Shown: piece after piece, positions 36,078 to 43,300 of the stretch
Position numbering within the stretch: the stretch's first letter is position 1
Layout: every line of letters begins with the position of its first letter
NCBI RefSeq assembly: GCF_002140715.2
Contig: NZ_NGLE02000001.1
Location: 2,880,001 to 2,944,000, forward strand
Source: Enterococcus sp. 4G2_DIV0659
GTDB taxonomy: Bacteria; Bacillota; Bacilli; Lactobacillales; Enterococcaceae
DNA: 64,000 nt
Direction of reading: 5' to 3'
Notes under the pieces: model-generated
Seen by the model: only the letters and a program-made list of their open reading frames with translations
The model's database searches: none
What the model was told of the DNA's origin: nothing
Position numbers and translations under genes: made by a program

Positions 36078-36971
36078 ATGGAATTTAATTGGACAGTTGA
36101 AAAAGAAGGACCGCAGCAATTAAAATATTTTTTAAAAGATCAAGGGATTTCCAAAGGTCTGTTGGCGAAAATCAAGTTTCAAGGTGGGAAAATTGAAGTC
36201 AATCAGTCGGTTGAAAATGTATTATTTAAGGTATCAGTAGGGGACCAGATAAGAGTGACGATTCCTGATGAAAAAGAACATGAAACATTACTTGTGGATA
36301 ATGTACCAATCGAAATTGTTTTTGAAGATGAGCATTATTTAGTGGTCAATAAACCAGCAGGCGTTGCTTCTATTCCTGCGCAATATCACCCAAATGGAAC
36401 AATGGCTAATCGTGTGAAAGCTTATTACAAAGCGCAACAGTATAAAAACCAGGTCATTCATGTTGTGACTCGTTTAGATCGAGATACGACAGGGTTAATG
36501 TTGTTTGCCAAGCACGGATTTGCTCATGCGATGTTAGATCAAGAATTACGCAAAAAAGAAGTCGTTAAAATGTATCAAGCGTTGGTTGGCGGTAATGTTA
36601 GCGCGTTAGAGTCTCATGGAACAATTGATTTACCAATTGGTAGAGATCTGTCCTCTATATTGAAACGGACAATAATCGAAAGTGGTCAATTTGCTGAAAC
36701 GGAGTATTGGTTATTAAAACGTAAAGGCGATCAAGCCCTTGTTAACATTCAATTGCATACAGGCAGAACTCATCAAATCAGAGTGCATTTTGAAGCCGTA
36801 GGATGCCCGCTGTTAGGTGATGACATGTATGGAGGGCAAATGGATACAGGAATTGTTCGTCAAGCCTTACATTGCTGTCAATTGAGTTTTATCCATCCCT
36901 TTACGAAGCAACGTTTAGAATTAACTTCTCCTTTGGCAGAAGATATGAAAAAAATTGTAGATCAATTATAG
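36078..36971 (+). CDS. RluA-family pseudouridine synthase, YjbO/RluD-like
   Basis: The 297-aa protein has the catalytic motif VTRLDRDTTGLMLFAKH (Asp in HVVTRLDRDT) and the LHTGRTHQIRVHF motif, with an S4-like N-terminal part (KYFLKDQGISKGLLAKIKF). It makes pseudouridine in rRNA, position not shown. The start is uncertain: ATG 36078 gives the natural N-terminus MEFNWTVEK but its GAGG site is 13 bases away; an ATG at 36048 inside nadK is also open. Confidence 0.9.
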   Translation: MEFNWTVEKEGPQQLKYFLKDQGISKGLLAKIKFQGGKIEVNQSVENVLFKVSVGDQIRVTIPDEKEHETLLVDNVPIEIVFEDEHYLVVNKPAGVASIPAQYHPNGTMANRVKAYYKAQQYKNQVIHVVTRLDRDTTGLMLFAKHGFAHAMLDQELRKKEVVKMYQALVGGNVSALESHGTIDLPIGRDLSSILKRTIIESGQFAETEYWLLKRKGDQALVNIQLHTGRTHQIRVHFEAVGCPLLGDDMYGGQMDTGIVRQALHCCQLSFIHPFTKQRLELTSPLAEDMKKIVDQL

Positions 36972-36990
36972 ATTGAAAGGAGAGATAATC

Positions 36991-38352
36991 GTGAATGAAG
37001 GGCAAGAAATGGAAGATCATTTCTCTTTGTTGTTAGAAACACTTGAAGCACAGCAGATGACTGAGTTTAGAGAGTTATTTTTAGCACTTCATATTTATGA
37101 GCAGGGACAATTTTACCAATCTATTGATGAAATTGCCAGAAAGCAAATTTATAGTTATCTGTCTCCAAAAGAATTAGCAGATATGTTTGACGTTATTGAA
37201 GAAGATAATGAAAACATGAAAGATTATATCGCTGAGATGCGTCCAAGCTATGCGGCGGAGATGTTGTCGGAAATGTATACCGATAATGCGGTTGACTTGT
37301 TAAATATGCTGGACAAAAGTCAAAAAGCTAAGTATTTGAGTTTGATGAGTACTGAAGATGCTGGGGAAATCAAAGAATTACTTCATTATGAAGATGATAC
37401 TGCAGGATCAATTATGACAACAGAATTTGTGTCGATCGTTGCAAATCAAACGGTTCGTTCTGCGATGTACGTTTTAAAAAATCAAGCAGATGTGGCTGAA
37501 ACGATTTATTATGTTTATGTAGTGGATCAGGAAAATCATTTAGTCGGTGTTATTTCATTAAGAGATTTGATTGTCAATGATGACGATACAATGATTGCTG
37601 ATGTCTTAAGTGAACGGGTGATTTCAGTTCATGTTGGTGATGATCAACAAGATGTTGCACAAACGATTCGTGATTATGACTTTCTAGCGCTACCAGTTAC
37701 AGATTATGACGATCATTTATTAGGGATTGTTACTGTTGATGATATTATTGACGTTATCGATGATGAAGCGGCTAGTGACTACTCAGGTTTAGCGGGGGTC
37801 AATGTTGAAGAGGTCAGTGAAAATCCAATCAAAGCTGCATCAAAACGTCTACCCTGGCTAATCACATTATTATTTTTAGGAATGTCTACAGCAACGTTAA
37901 TTAGCCATTATGAAGAATTAGTAAGTGAAGCAAGTATATTGGCTGTATTCATTTCATTGATTACGGGGACTGCAGGGAATGCAGGTACACAGTCTTTGGC
38001 GGTTGCCGTAAGAAGGCTGGCAGTATCAGATGAAAAAGACAATAGCTTTGGTCGTTTGATCATCAGTGAGGTATTGACAGGTTTAGTAACAGGAGCCGTG
38101 ACGGGAGTGGCAATTTTTATTGTAGTCGGCATTTGGCAACATAATTTTCCTTTGGGGTTTGTAATTGGAATGGCGATGCTTTGTGCAATTACGGTTGCTA
38201 ATTTAGCAGGAAGTCTGATACCGATGTTGATGGATAAATTAGGTTTTGATCCGGCTGTGGCTAGCGGACCGTTTATCACGACGTTAAGTGATTTGACCAG
38301 TGTGTTGATTTATTTTAATATTGCGAGTTTATTTATGCAGTATTTTGTATGA
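36991..38352 (+). CDS. mgtE: Magnesium transporter MgtE
   Basis: The 453-aa protein has the MgtE N-domain of helical repeats, a CBS pair (about residues 125-255) and five C-terminal membrane helices with TGTAGNAGTQSLAV and PFITTLSDL. Cytoplasmic Mg binding to N and CBS domains closes the channel. GTG 36991 follows AAAGGAGAG; a TTG at 36973 is in frame but overlaps the ribosome site. No M-box leader is present. It ends the relQ-nadK-rluA unit. Confidence 0.94.
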   Translation: MNEGQEMEDHFSLLLETLEAQQMTEFRELFLALHIYEQGQFYQSIDEIARKQIYSYLSPKELADMFDVIEEDNENMKDYIAEMRPSYAAEMLSEMYTDNAVDLLNMLDKSQKAKYLSLMSTEDAGEIKELLHYEDDTAGSIMTTEFVSIVANQTVRSAMYVLKNQADVAETIYYVYVVDQENHLVGVISLRDLIVNDDDTMIADVLSERVISVHVGDDQQDVAQTIRDYDFLALPVTDYDDHLLGIVTVDDIIDVIDDEAASDYSGLAGVNVEEVSENPIKAASKRLPWLITLLFLGMSTATLISHYEELVSEASILAVFISLITGTAGNAGTQSLAVAVRRLAVSDEKDNSFGRLIISEVLTGLVTGAVTGVAIFIVVGIWQHNFPLGFVIGMAMLCAITVANLAGSLIPMLMDKLGFDPAVASGPFITTLSDLTSVLIYFNIASLFMQYFV

Positions 38353-38363
38353 GAAGAAAATGA

Positions 38364-38410
38364 AAGAGTGTGGATAGACAGAAAATTAGTCTAAAGCTGC
38401 ATTCTTTTTT
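38364..38410 (+). terminator. Terminator after mgtE
   Basis: An imperfect stem AAGAGTG...TAGAC with GTCTA...CATTCTT, then a T run. Confidence 0.5.
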
Positions 38411-38463
38411 TATTGAATTTAACTGCCGATTCAAGAACAAGTTCGGATATATACAACAAATAA

Positions 38464-38492
38464 TTGACAGGATAAATATGTTTTAGTATTAT
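38464..38492 (+). promoter_or_regulatory. tetR promoter
   Basis: TTGACA 38464-38469, exactly 17 bases, TATTAT 38487-38492. The palindrome begins at the last bases of the -10. Confidence 0.78.
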
Positions 38493-38511
38493 ACATACTG
38501 ACGGTATGTAT
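38491..38511. promoter_or_regulatory. TetR operator, first copy
   Basis: ATACATAC and GTATGTAT around TGACG form a palindrome overlapping the -10 end and transcription start of the TetR gene. The same core recurs before the next gene at 39192, so this is probably the autoregulatory operator. Confidence 0.75.
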
Positions 38512-38521
38512 GGAGGTTCTT

Positions 38522-39160
38522 ATGGCAAGAAACAAATATCCCGAAGAAACAGTGAAAAAAATATTGGATGTTTCAGAAAAATTATTTTTAGAACAAGGGT
38601 ATGATCATACGACTATTCAAGATATTATCGATCATTTGGGTGGTTTAACAAAAGGCGTGATTTATCATCATTTTAAATCAAAAGAAGAGATTTTTAATAC
38701 CGTTTTAAAGCAGCGATATGCTATTCATATTACAGATAGAATCGATTCTATGGAGGGCGTTAGTGGATTTGAGAAGATTAGAAAAATCCAATCGATGACA
38801 TTGCAATCATTGGAACACCAAAAATTAGCTTTTTCTGCAAAATCATTGATTACGAATCCTAGGATTATTGGAGAGCTTTATACAGAAGCTTTTACAACGG
38901 TTATTCCATTTATCAAAACCTTAGTGGAAGAAGGGATTGATGATGGATCGATCAACACGGATTATCCTCAAGAAGTATCAGAGTTATTGGTTTTATCTAC
39001 AAATATTTGGCTGGCTCCATTATTGTATGAGATGAGTGAGCAGGAACTTTTGGATAAATTGATGTTTTTCAAAAAGTTATATGACGGGATAAATTTTCCA
39101 CTTATTGATGATGCTTATATTAGGGATGTATTAACGATGTATAAAGCGATAAAGGAGTAA
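38522..39160 (+). CDS. TetR-family transcriptional regulator
   Basis: The 212-aa protein has the TetR helix-turn-helix at about residues 10-55 (ARNKYPEETVKKILDVSEKL ... TIQDIIDHLGGLTKGVIYHHF) and a helical ligand domain without recognisable ligand motifs. ATG 38522 has ATGGAGG; the frame opens four codons earlier. It faces its own palindromic operator, and the same operator controls the small membrane gene downstream, so it is likely a local repressor released by an unknown ligand. A small hairpin ends the gene. Confidence 0.88.
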   Translation: MARNKYPEETVKKILDVSEKLFLEQGYDHTTIQDIIDHLGGLTKGVIYHHFKSKEEIFNTVLKQRYAIHITDRIDSMEGVSGFEKIRKIQSMTLQSLEHQKLAFSAKSLITNPRIIGELYTEAFTTVIPFIKTLVEEGIDDGSINTDYPQEVSELLVLSTNIWLAPLLYEMSEQELLDKLMFFKKLYDGINFPLIDDAYIRDVLTMYKAIKE

Positions 39161-39182
39161 AAATGCGTAGGTGCATTTTTAT
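39161..39182 (+). terminator. Short terminator after tetR
   Basis: AAAATGC, GTAGGT loop, GCATTTTT, with the TAA stop inside the leading A run. Confidence 0.65.
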
Positions 39183-39225
39183 TTTTTAACCAATACATAC
39201 TAACGGTATGTATTGGTTAAAAAAT
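39181..39225. promoter_or_regulatory. TetR operator, second copy, long perfect palindrome
   Basis: Arms of at least 15 bases (TTAACCAATACATAC and GTATGTATTGGTTAA) plus flanking TTTTT/AAAAA surround TAACG. The core ATACATAC-N5-GTATGTAT equals the operator before tetR. It lies before the ribosome site of the small membrane gene. Confidence 0.78.
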
Positions 39226-39242
39226 AAAAAGAGGTGGAAAAA

Positions 39243-39491
39243 ATGATTAATGAAATGAATCGAAAAGTAAATAGGCTGAATAAGAAATTAGGCGTAAAGG
39301 TGGAACTTTCTGAACTTAGTAATCGACAAATGAAAAGAAGCGCCGTAATCAATTTAGTTTTAGGGACTGTATTAATTGGTACGGGGGCATATTTGGATAG
39401 AAATGATTTATTCTTTTTAGGCGGGCTTGGTTTATTTGGGAGTGCAGTGTTAGGAATCGAATCGAGAAAGATTCAGAAGCAATCAAAATAA
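39243..39491 (+). CDS. Small membrane protein under TetR operator
   Basis: The 82-aa protein begins MINEMNRKVNRLNKKLGVKV, is basic at the N-terminus and has two hydrophobic helices (about residues 30-48 and 54-70). GAGGTGG precedes ATG 39243. The upstream palindrome ties it to the adjacent TetR protein. It could be a membrane stress or efflux accessory peptide; no family is recognised. Confidence 0.6.
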   Translation: MINEMNRKVNRLNKKLGVKVELSELSNRQMKRSAVINLVLGTVLIGTGAYLDRNDLFFLGGLGLFGSAVLGIESRKIQKQSK

Positions 39492-39499
39492 TAAAATGA

Positions 39500-39549
39500 G
39501 CAAGAGAAGATCAACTATAAGGGTTGAATGTTCTCTTGCTTGCTTTTTT
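39500..39549. terminator. Bidirectional terminator before cutC
   Basis: AGCAAGAGAA 39500-39509 pairs with TTCTCTTGCT 39532-39541; TGCTTTTTTGG follows on the plus strand. It also lies just past the cutC stop. Confidence 0.82.
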
Positions 39550-39567
39550 GGTTTTAAACGATGAGTA

Positions 39568-40200
39568 TTAACCTACAATTTTAGTTCCGTGAACTTCATT
39601 AACGGATAATGCTTTCACTACAGTATCAAGATTTTGATCCGAAATACCGCCACCTGGTAATAGAATGATTCGGTTAGCAGCGTAATCAATTAAGTCTTTT
39701 AAATGATCAAAGTTCTCTTCAATTGCAGTGTCAGCAGGTCCGCCATGGGTTAAGATTCGATCAACATTGTGTTCGACTAACCAATCGATTGCTTTGAATT
39801 GATTTTCTTTGCTTAGTTGATCAAAAGCCATGTGGAAAGTGATTTGCAAGCCTTCTGCCGTTTCAATCAATAATTCTAAGGCTTCTTCATCTAACCAGTT
39901 ATCTGCTGTTAAACAGCCGAATACGACACCATCAGTTCCTATTTTTTTTGCTTCAATCAAATCTGTATGCATAATTTTTAGTTCGATGTCATTGTATACG
40001 AAATCGCCGCCTCTAGGTCGAATAATAGTCATTACAGGAATTGATTTTTCTCCCGCATAGGTAACGACTTCTTCAATAACTCCTGTACTTGGTGTTGTCC
40101 CGCCAACGGCTAGATTGTCACACAGTTCAATTCGACCAGCACCCTTTCTAATGGCTGTAGGAATATTTGTAAAGTTTTCGGCGCAAAATTCTTTGATCAT
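39568..40200 (-). CDS. cutC: CutC-family protein
   Basis: The 210-aa protein starts MIKEFCAENFTNIPTAIRKG at ATG 40200 behind AGGAGTGG; the frame is open a further 29 codons upstream without a site. Residues RIELCDNLAVGGTTPS, IRPRGGDF and THGGPADTA fit the CutC TIM-barrel family, long called copper homeostasis proteins although the direct role in copper is disputed. It stands divergent from rlmA. Confidence 0.9.
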   Translation of the reverse strand: MIKEFCAENFTNIPTAIRKGAGRIELCDNLAVGGTTPSTGVIEEVVTYAGEKSIPVMTIIRPRGGDFVYNDIELKIMHTDLIEAKKIGTDGVVFGCLTADNWLDEEALELLIETAEGLQITFHMAFDQLSKENQFKAIDWLVEHNVDRILTHGGPADTAIEENFDHLKDLIDYAANRIILLPGGGISDQNLDTVVKALSVNEVHGTKIVG

Positions 40201-40327
40201 TGATTCCACTCCTTGTTTTTTCTTCACAGGCATTGTACCACAATTCTGTCTGTTGCCAAAGTCTTCTTCTCGTTGTAAGATAAACAATGGTAGTTTTAAG
40301 ATAATTTAGGGAATAGGATGTAACCAT

Positions 40328-41173
40328 ATGTTGAAAAAAATTGATTCAGCTCGTAATTTTTTAGAAGCTCATTATGATCAATTTCTTTGTCCAGTTTGTA
40401 AACAAGCTGTTCAACTGAAAGGATATAGCTTGATTTGTAGAGAAAACCATCAGTTTGATTTATCTAAAAAAGGAACCATTTATTTTATTTCTCATAGTAT
40501 TCAGACTGACTACAATAAAAAAATGTTGGTTCATCGAGGCAAGATGATTCAAAGTGGGATGTATCAACCATTGTTAGATAAGATGATTGATAGAATGGAT
40601 ATAACAGGAAGTACATTAGATGTTGGTTGTGGTGAAGGCAGCTTTTTAAAAGAGCTTGCAGATAGAGGATTACTAGGGGCTAAATTTGGATTTGACATTT
40701 CAAAAGACGGTATTTATTTAGCTAGTAATCAACCAACGGAAGCTTTTTGGTGTGTAGCAGATTTAACGAACTTGCCGTTTGCGGATCAGTCGATGGATAC
40801 AGTGTTGAATATTTTTTCACCTTCTCATTACCAAGAATTTAATCGTGTATTGAAAAAAGAAGGGACTTTGATTAAAGTGATTCCTGAGTCTGGATATTTA
40901 AAGGAATTAAGAGCAGCATTTTATCCAGAAGATGAACGTAAGCAAGCCTATTCTAATGAAAAAGTATTAGCAAAATTTTCAACTGAAATGGATTGTTTGG
41001 TGGATGAACGAGTGACCTACACTTTTGAGATCCCAGAAGAAAATCGATTAGATTTATTGGAAATGTCACCATTGGAATGGGGCGTGGCTGAGGAAGTTAA
41101 AAAAAGAGTTCAAGATAATCCATTAACAGAAATTACAATTGACGTTCGCATGTTAAAAGGAAAGGTAAGATAG
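40328..41173 (+). CDS. rlmA: 23S rRNA (guanine-N1) methyltransferase, RlmA family
   Basis: The 281-aa protein has the zinc finger FLCPVCKQ ... LICRENHQFDLSKKGTIYF that typifies RlmA, followed by a SAM-binding domain (LDVGCGEGSFLKEL) and NIFSPSHYQEFNRVLKKEG. RlmA-I methylates G745 and RlmA-II G748 of 23S rRNA; Gram-positive members usually methylate G748, which affects tylosin-type macrolides. The specificity is inferred. The ribosome site is weak (AATAGGATG). Confidence 0.9.
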   Translation: MLKKIDSARNFLEAHYDQFLCPVCKQAVQLKGYSLICRENHQFDLSKKGTIYFISHSIQTDYNKKMLVHRGKMIQSGMYQPLLDKMIDRMDITGSTLDVGCGEGSFLKELADRGLLGAKFGFDISKDGIYLASNQPTEAFWCVADLTNLPFADQSMDTVLNIFSPSHYQEFNRVLKKEGTLIKVIPESGYLKELRAAFYPEDERKQAYSNEKVLAKFSTEMDCLVDERVTYTFEIPEENRLDLLEMSPLEWGVAEEVKKRVQDNPLTEITIDVRMLKGKVR

Positions 41174-41204
41174 CGCTTACATTTGGTTAATTTGCTAAAA
41201 GGTA

Positions 41205-41233
41205 TTGCAAAGCTCCGATAATGGTGTTATATT
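41205..41233 (+). promoter_or_regulatory. Promoter of the trmL leader transcript
   Basis: TTGCAA 41205-41210, 17-base spacer, TATATT 41228-41233. Transcription would begin near 41240. Confidence 0.75.
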
Positions 41234-41239
41234 ACATAC

Positions 41240-41353
41240 AAGTTGTTTTTTCATTGGTTTTTATCAGGTTCCTGTTCTGATAAAAGTTAGTGAAAAGAGC
41301 TTCACTAACGTAGCGACTCGCAGTGATTGACACCGAGGCGATACGTTTTTTTT
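41240..41353 (+). ncRNA. Three-hairpin leader or small RNA with terminator before trmL
   Basis: Three stacked hairpins: TTTTATCAG 41259-41267 with CTGATAAAA 41277-41285; GTTAGTGAA 41286-41294 with TTCACTAAC 41301-41309; CGTAGCGACTCG 41309-41320 with CGAGGCGATACG 41334-41345 (two G-A mismatches). The last runs into eight T, so it is an intrinsic terminator. The RNA of about 115 nt would end 62 bases before trmL. It may be an attenuator or an independent small RNA. I considered the 23S-methyl leader class of Lactobacillales but cannot confirm it. Confidence 0.6.
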
Positions 41354-41415
41354 ATGTGAATTTTTACGAATAAAAAATAAATAATGTGTCATATAAATGA
41401 AAGGAAATTGTAATC

Positions 41416-41922
41416 ATGACAAATCATATCGTATTATTTGAACCTCAAATTCCAGCAAATACAGGCAACATTGCTCGGACATGTGCTGCAACAAATTCAC
41501 CCTTACATCTCATCGAGCCGTTAGGTTTTTCAACGGACGACAAGCATTTGAAACGAGCTGGTTTGGATTACTGGAATGATGTAAATATCACGTATCATAA
41601 AGATTTGGCTGCATTTTTAACACATATTGGAGATCAGCCGCTTCATTTGATTACGAAGTTCGCAAACCAAACATACAGTGAAATCAATTATACTGATACG
41701 CAGGATCATTACTTTATGTTTGGAAAAGAAACAACAGGTTTACCAGAAGAATTTATGCGGGAAAATGAAGAAAAATGTTTACGTATTCCTATGAATGATG
41801 AGCATGTTCGCTCGTTGAATTTATCTAACACAGTTGCGTTAGTGGTTTATGAAGCTTTACGCCAACAAGAATTTCCTGCATTAGAATTAAAACATCATTA
41901 TGAAAATGACAAATTAGACTAA
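41416..41922 (+). CDS. trmL: tRNA (cytidine/uridine-34 2'-O) methyltransferase TrmL
   Basis: The 168-aa SPOUT-fold protein begins [20 protein letters not shown], with the motifs [20 protein letters not shown] (motif 1), [11 protein letters not shown] (motif 2) and [15 protein letters not shown] (motif 3) of TrmL. It methylates the 2'-OH of wobble C/U34 of tRNA-Leu. AAAGGAAATTG precedes ATG 41416. The upstream structured leader may limit its transcription. Confidence 0.94.
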   Translation: MTNHIVLFEPQIPANTGNIARTCAATNSPLHLIEPLGFSTDDKHLKRAGLDYWNDVNITYHKDLAAFLTHIGDQPLHLITKFANQTYSEINYTDTQDHYFMFGKETTGLPEEFMRENEEKCLRIPMNDEHVRSLNLSNTVALVVYEALRQQEFPALELKHHYENDKLD

Positions 41923-41994
41923 AAAATAATAGAGAATTTAGACTAAAAGTGAGTATATCTAGATCATTTAACTCACCCTTTATTCGGTTTTTAG

Positions 41995-42042
41995 GGGTTC
42001 AAGATATAACTGTTAGAATTATATCTTGAACCCGCTATTTTT
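41995..42042. terminator. Terminator after trmL
   Basis: GGGTTCAAGATATAA pairs with TTATATCTTGAACCC, 15 bp, followed by GCTATTTTTTTGG; an AGTGAG/CTCACC hairpin precedes it. It also faces the VOC gene. Confidence 0.88.
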
Positions 42043-42065
42043 TTGGCTAGTCTATCTATAAAAAG

Positions 42066-42446
42066 TTATTCATGTAATTCCAAAGGCAAGCCGTCAGGAT
42101 CGAAAAAGAAAGTCATTTTTTCGCCTGTGAATGTATCTGTTCTTAAGGGTTCACATTCGATTCCCTTGGTAGCTAAAAAGGCGATCACTTCTTCTATATT
42201 GTCAATCTTAAAAGCTAAATGCCTTAGACCTAAAGCTTCTGGATAAGAAGGCCTTTTAGGAAAAGCAGAAGAAATAAAAAGTTCCAATTCATGAACACCG
42301 AGTTTTAAATCAAGTTTGACATCATTTTTATCTTCTCGTCGATGCTCTCTTATAACCTCAAAACCCAGTTTTTCTACATAAAATTCCTTTGTTTTTTGAT
42401 AATCAGAACAATTAATAGCAATGTGATGAATCTGTTTAAAGAACAA
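42066..42446 (-). CDS. VOC-family protein, glyoxalase-like
   Basis: The 126-aa protein begins FKQIHHIAINCSDYQKTKEF, the two beta-alpha-beta-beta-beta repeats of the vicinal oxygen chelate fold, with His in HHIAI, HLAFK and Glu in LPLELHE as likely metal ligands. It belongs to the small single-domain group (YaeR/GloA2-like). The substrate is unknown. AGGAGGATTT precedes ATG 42446. Confidence 0.85.
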   Translation of the reverse strand: MFFKQIHHIAINCSDYQKTKEFYVEKLGFEVIREHRREDKNDVKLDLKLGVHELELFISSAFPKRPSYPEALGLRHLAFKIDNIEEVIAFLATKGIECEPLRTDTFTGEKMTFFFDPDGLPLELHE

Positions 42447-42638
42447 AATTAAATCCTCCTAATTTAAATGTTGCCAAGTCTTCTTAGCAACTGGATAATT
42501 ATATTTATTATAACTTACTTCTTTTTTGAATCATAATTAGACAGAGTCCTTTTGTTAAATGGAATTTTTATAATGAAAATGATACACTAGATAAGATGAA
42601 GAACGAAAAAAAACAAACAGGCTTAAGGGAGCAAGAAC

Positions 42639-43268
42639 ATGAAATTATATTTTACTCGTCATGGAAAAACAGAATGGAATCAAGCGTTGCGTTTTCAAGG
42701 GATGAGCGGTGATTCTCCATTGCTTCCAACAAGCTATGATGAAATAAAATTACTAGGTCAAACCATCAAGCATGTTCCGTTTGAAAAAATTTTCTCAAGT
42801 ACTTCTCCTCGTGCGAAGAAAACAGCTCAAGGGATTAATAAAGAATTAGAGAAGCCTGTAGAGATTATTTATACAGATCAGTTAAAAGAACTTGGCCTTG
42901 GTGATTTAGAAGGACAATCTATTTTGGAAATGAGAAAAATTTATAGTCAAGAGTTGGATCATATGCGTTACAGACTAGATCGATATAATCCAGAAGCATT
43001 CCAAGGAGAACCGATTGAACAAGCGATTTCTCGTATTTCCTCTGTTGTGGAACAAGCAATCGATACAGGGAAAGGGCCGTTTCTTTTTGTCGGACATGGG
43101 GCAGCTTTAACGGCGGCAATACAATCTCTTGCTGGAAAAGAATTAGCTGAATTACGCAGTATGGGTGGGTTGAAAAACAATAGTTTATCCATCTTGGAGA
43201 CCACCAAAAACAAGCAAAATCGATCCTATACGTTAAATTTGTGGAATGATGATTCCTTTTTATTATAG
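42639..43268 (+). CDS. Histidine phosphatase, phosphoglycerate-mutase superfamily
   Basis: The 209-aa protein has the phosphohistidine motif LYFTRHGKTEWN near residue 8 and the second catalytic His in FVGHGAAL. It belongs to the broad-specificity phosphatases of the PhoE/YhfR type; the substrate is not shown. ATG 42639 follows AAGGGAGC. It is followed 33 bases later by recD2 and probably cotranscribed. Confidence 0.88.
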   Translation: MKLYFTRHGKTEWNQALRFQGMSGDSPLLPTSYDEIKLLGQTIKHVPFEKIFSSTSPRAKKTAQGINKELEKPVEIIYTDQLKELGLGDLEGQSILEMRKIYSQELDHMRYRLDRYNPEAFQGEPIEQAISRISSVVEQAIDTGKGPFLFVGHGAALTAAIQSLAGKELAELRSMGGLKNNSLSILETTKNKQNRSYTLNLWNDDSFLL

Positions 43269-43300
43269 AGGTAGTTGAAGAAAAAAGCGAGGTGATATCG

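Noticed and set aside
37908..38279. 123-codon minus-strand ORF inside mgtE
   Set aside because: It mirrors the membrane part of mgtE; high hydrophobic codon content of that region creates long antisense frames.
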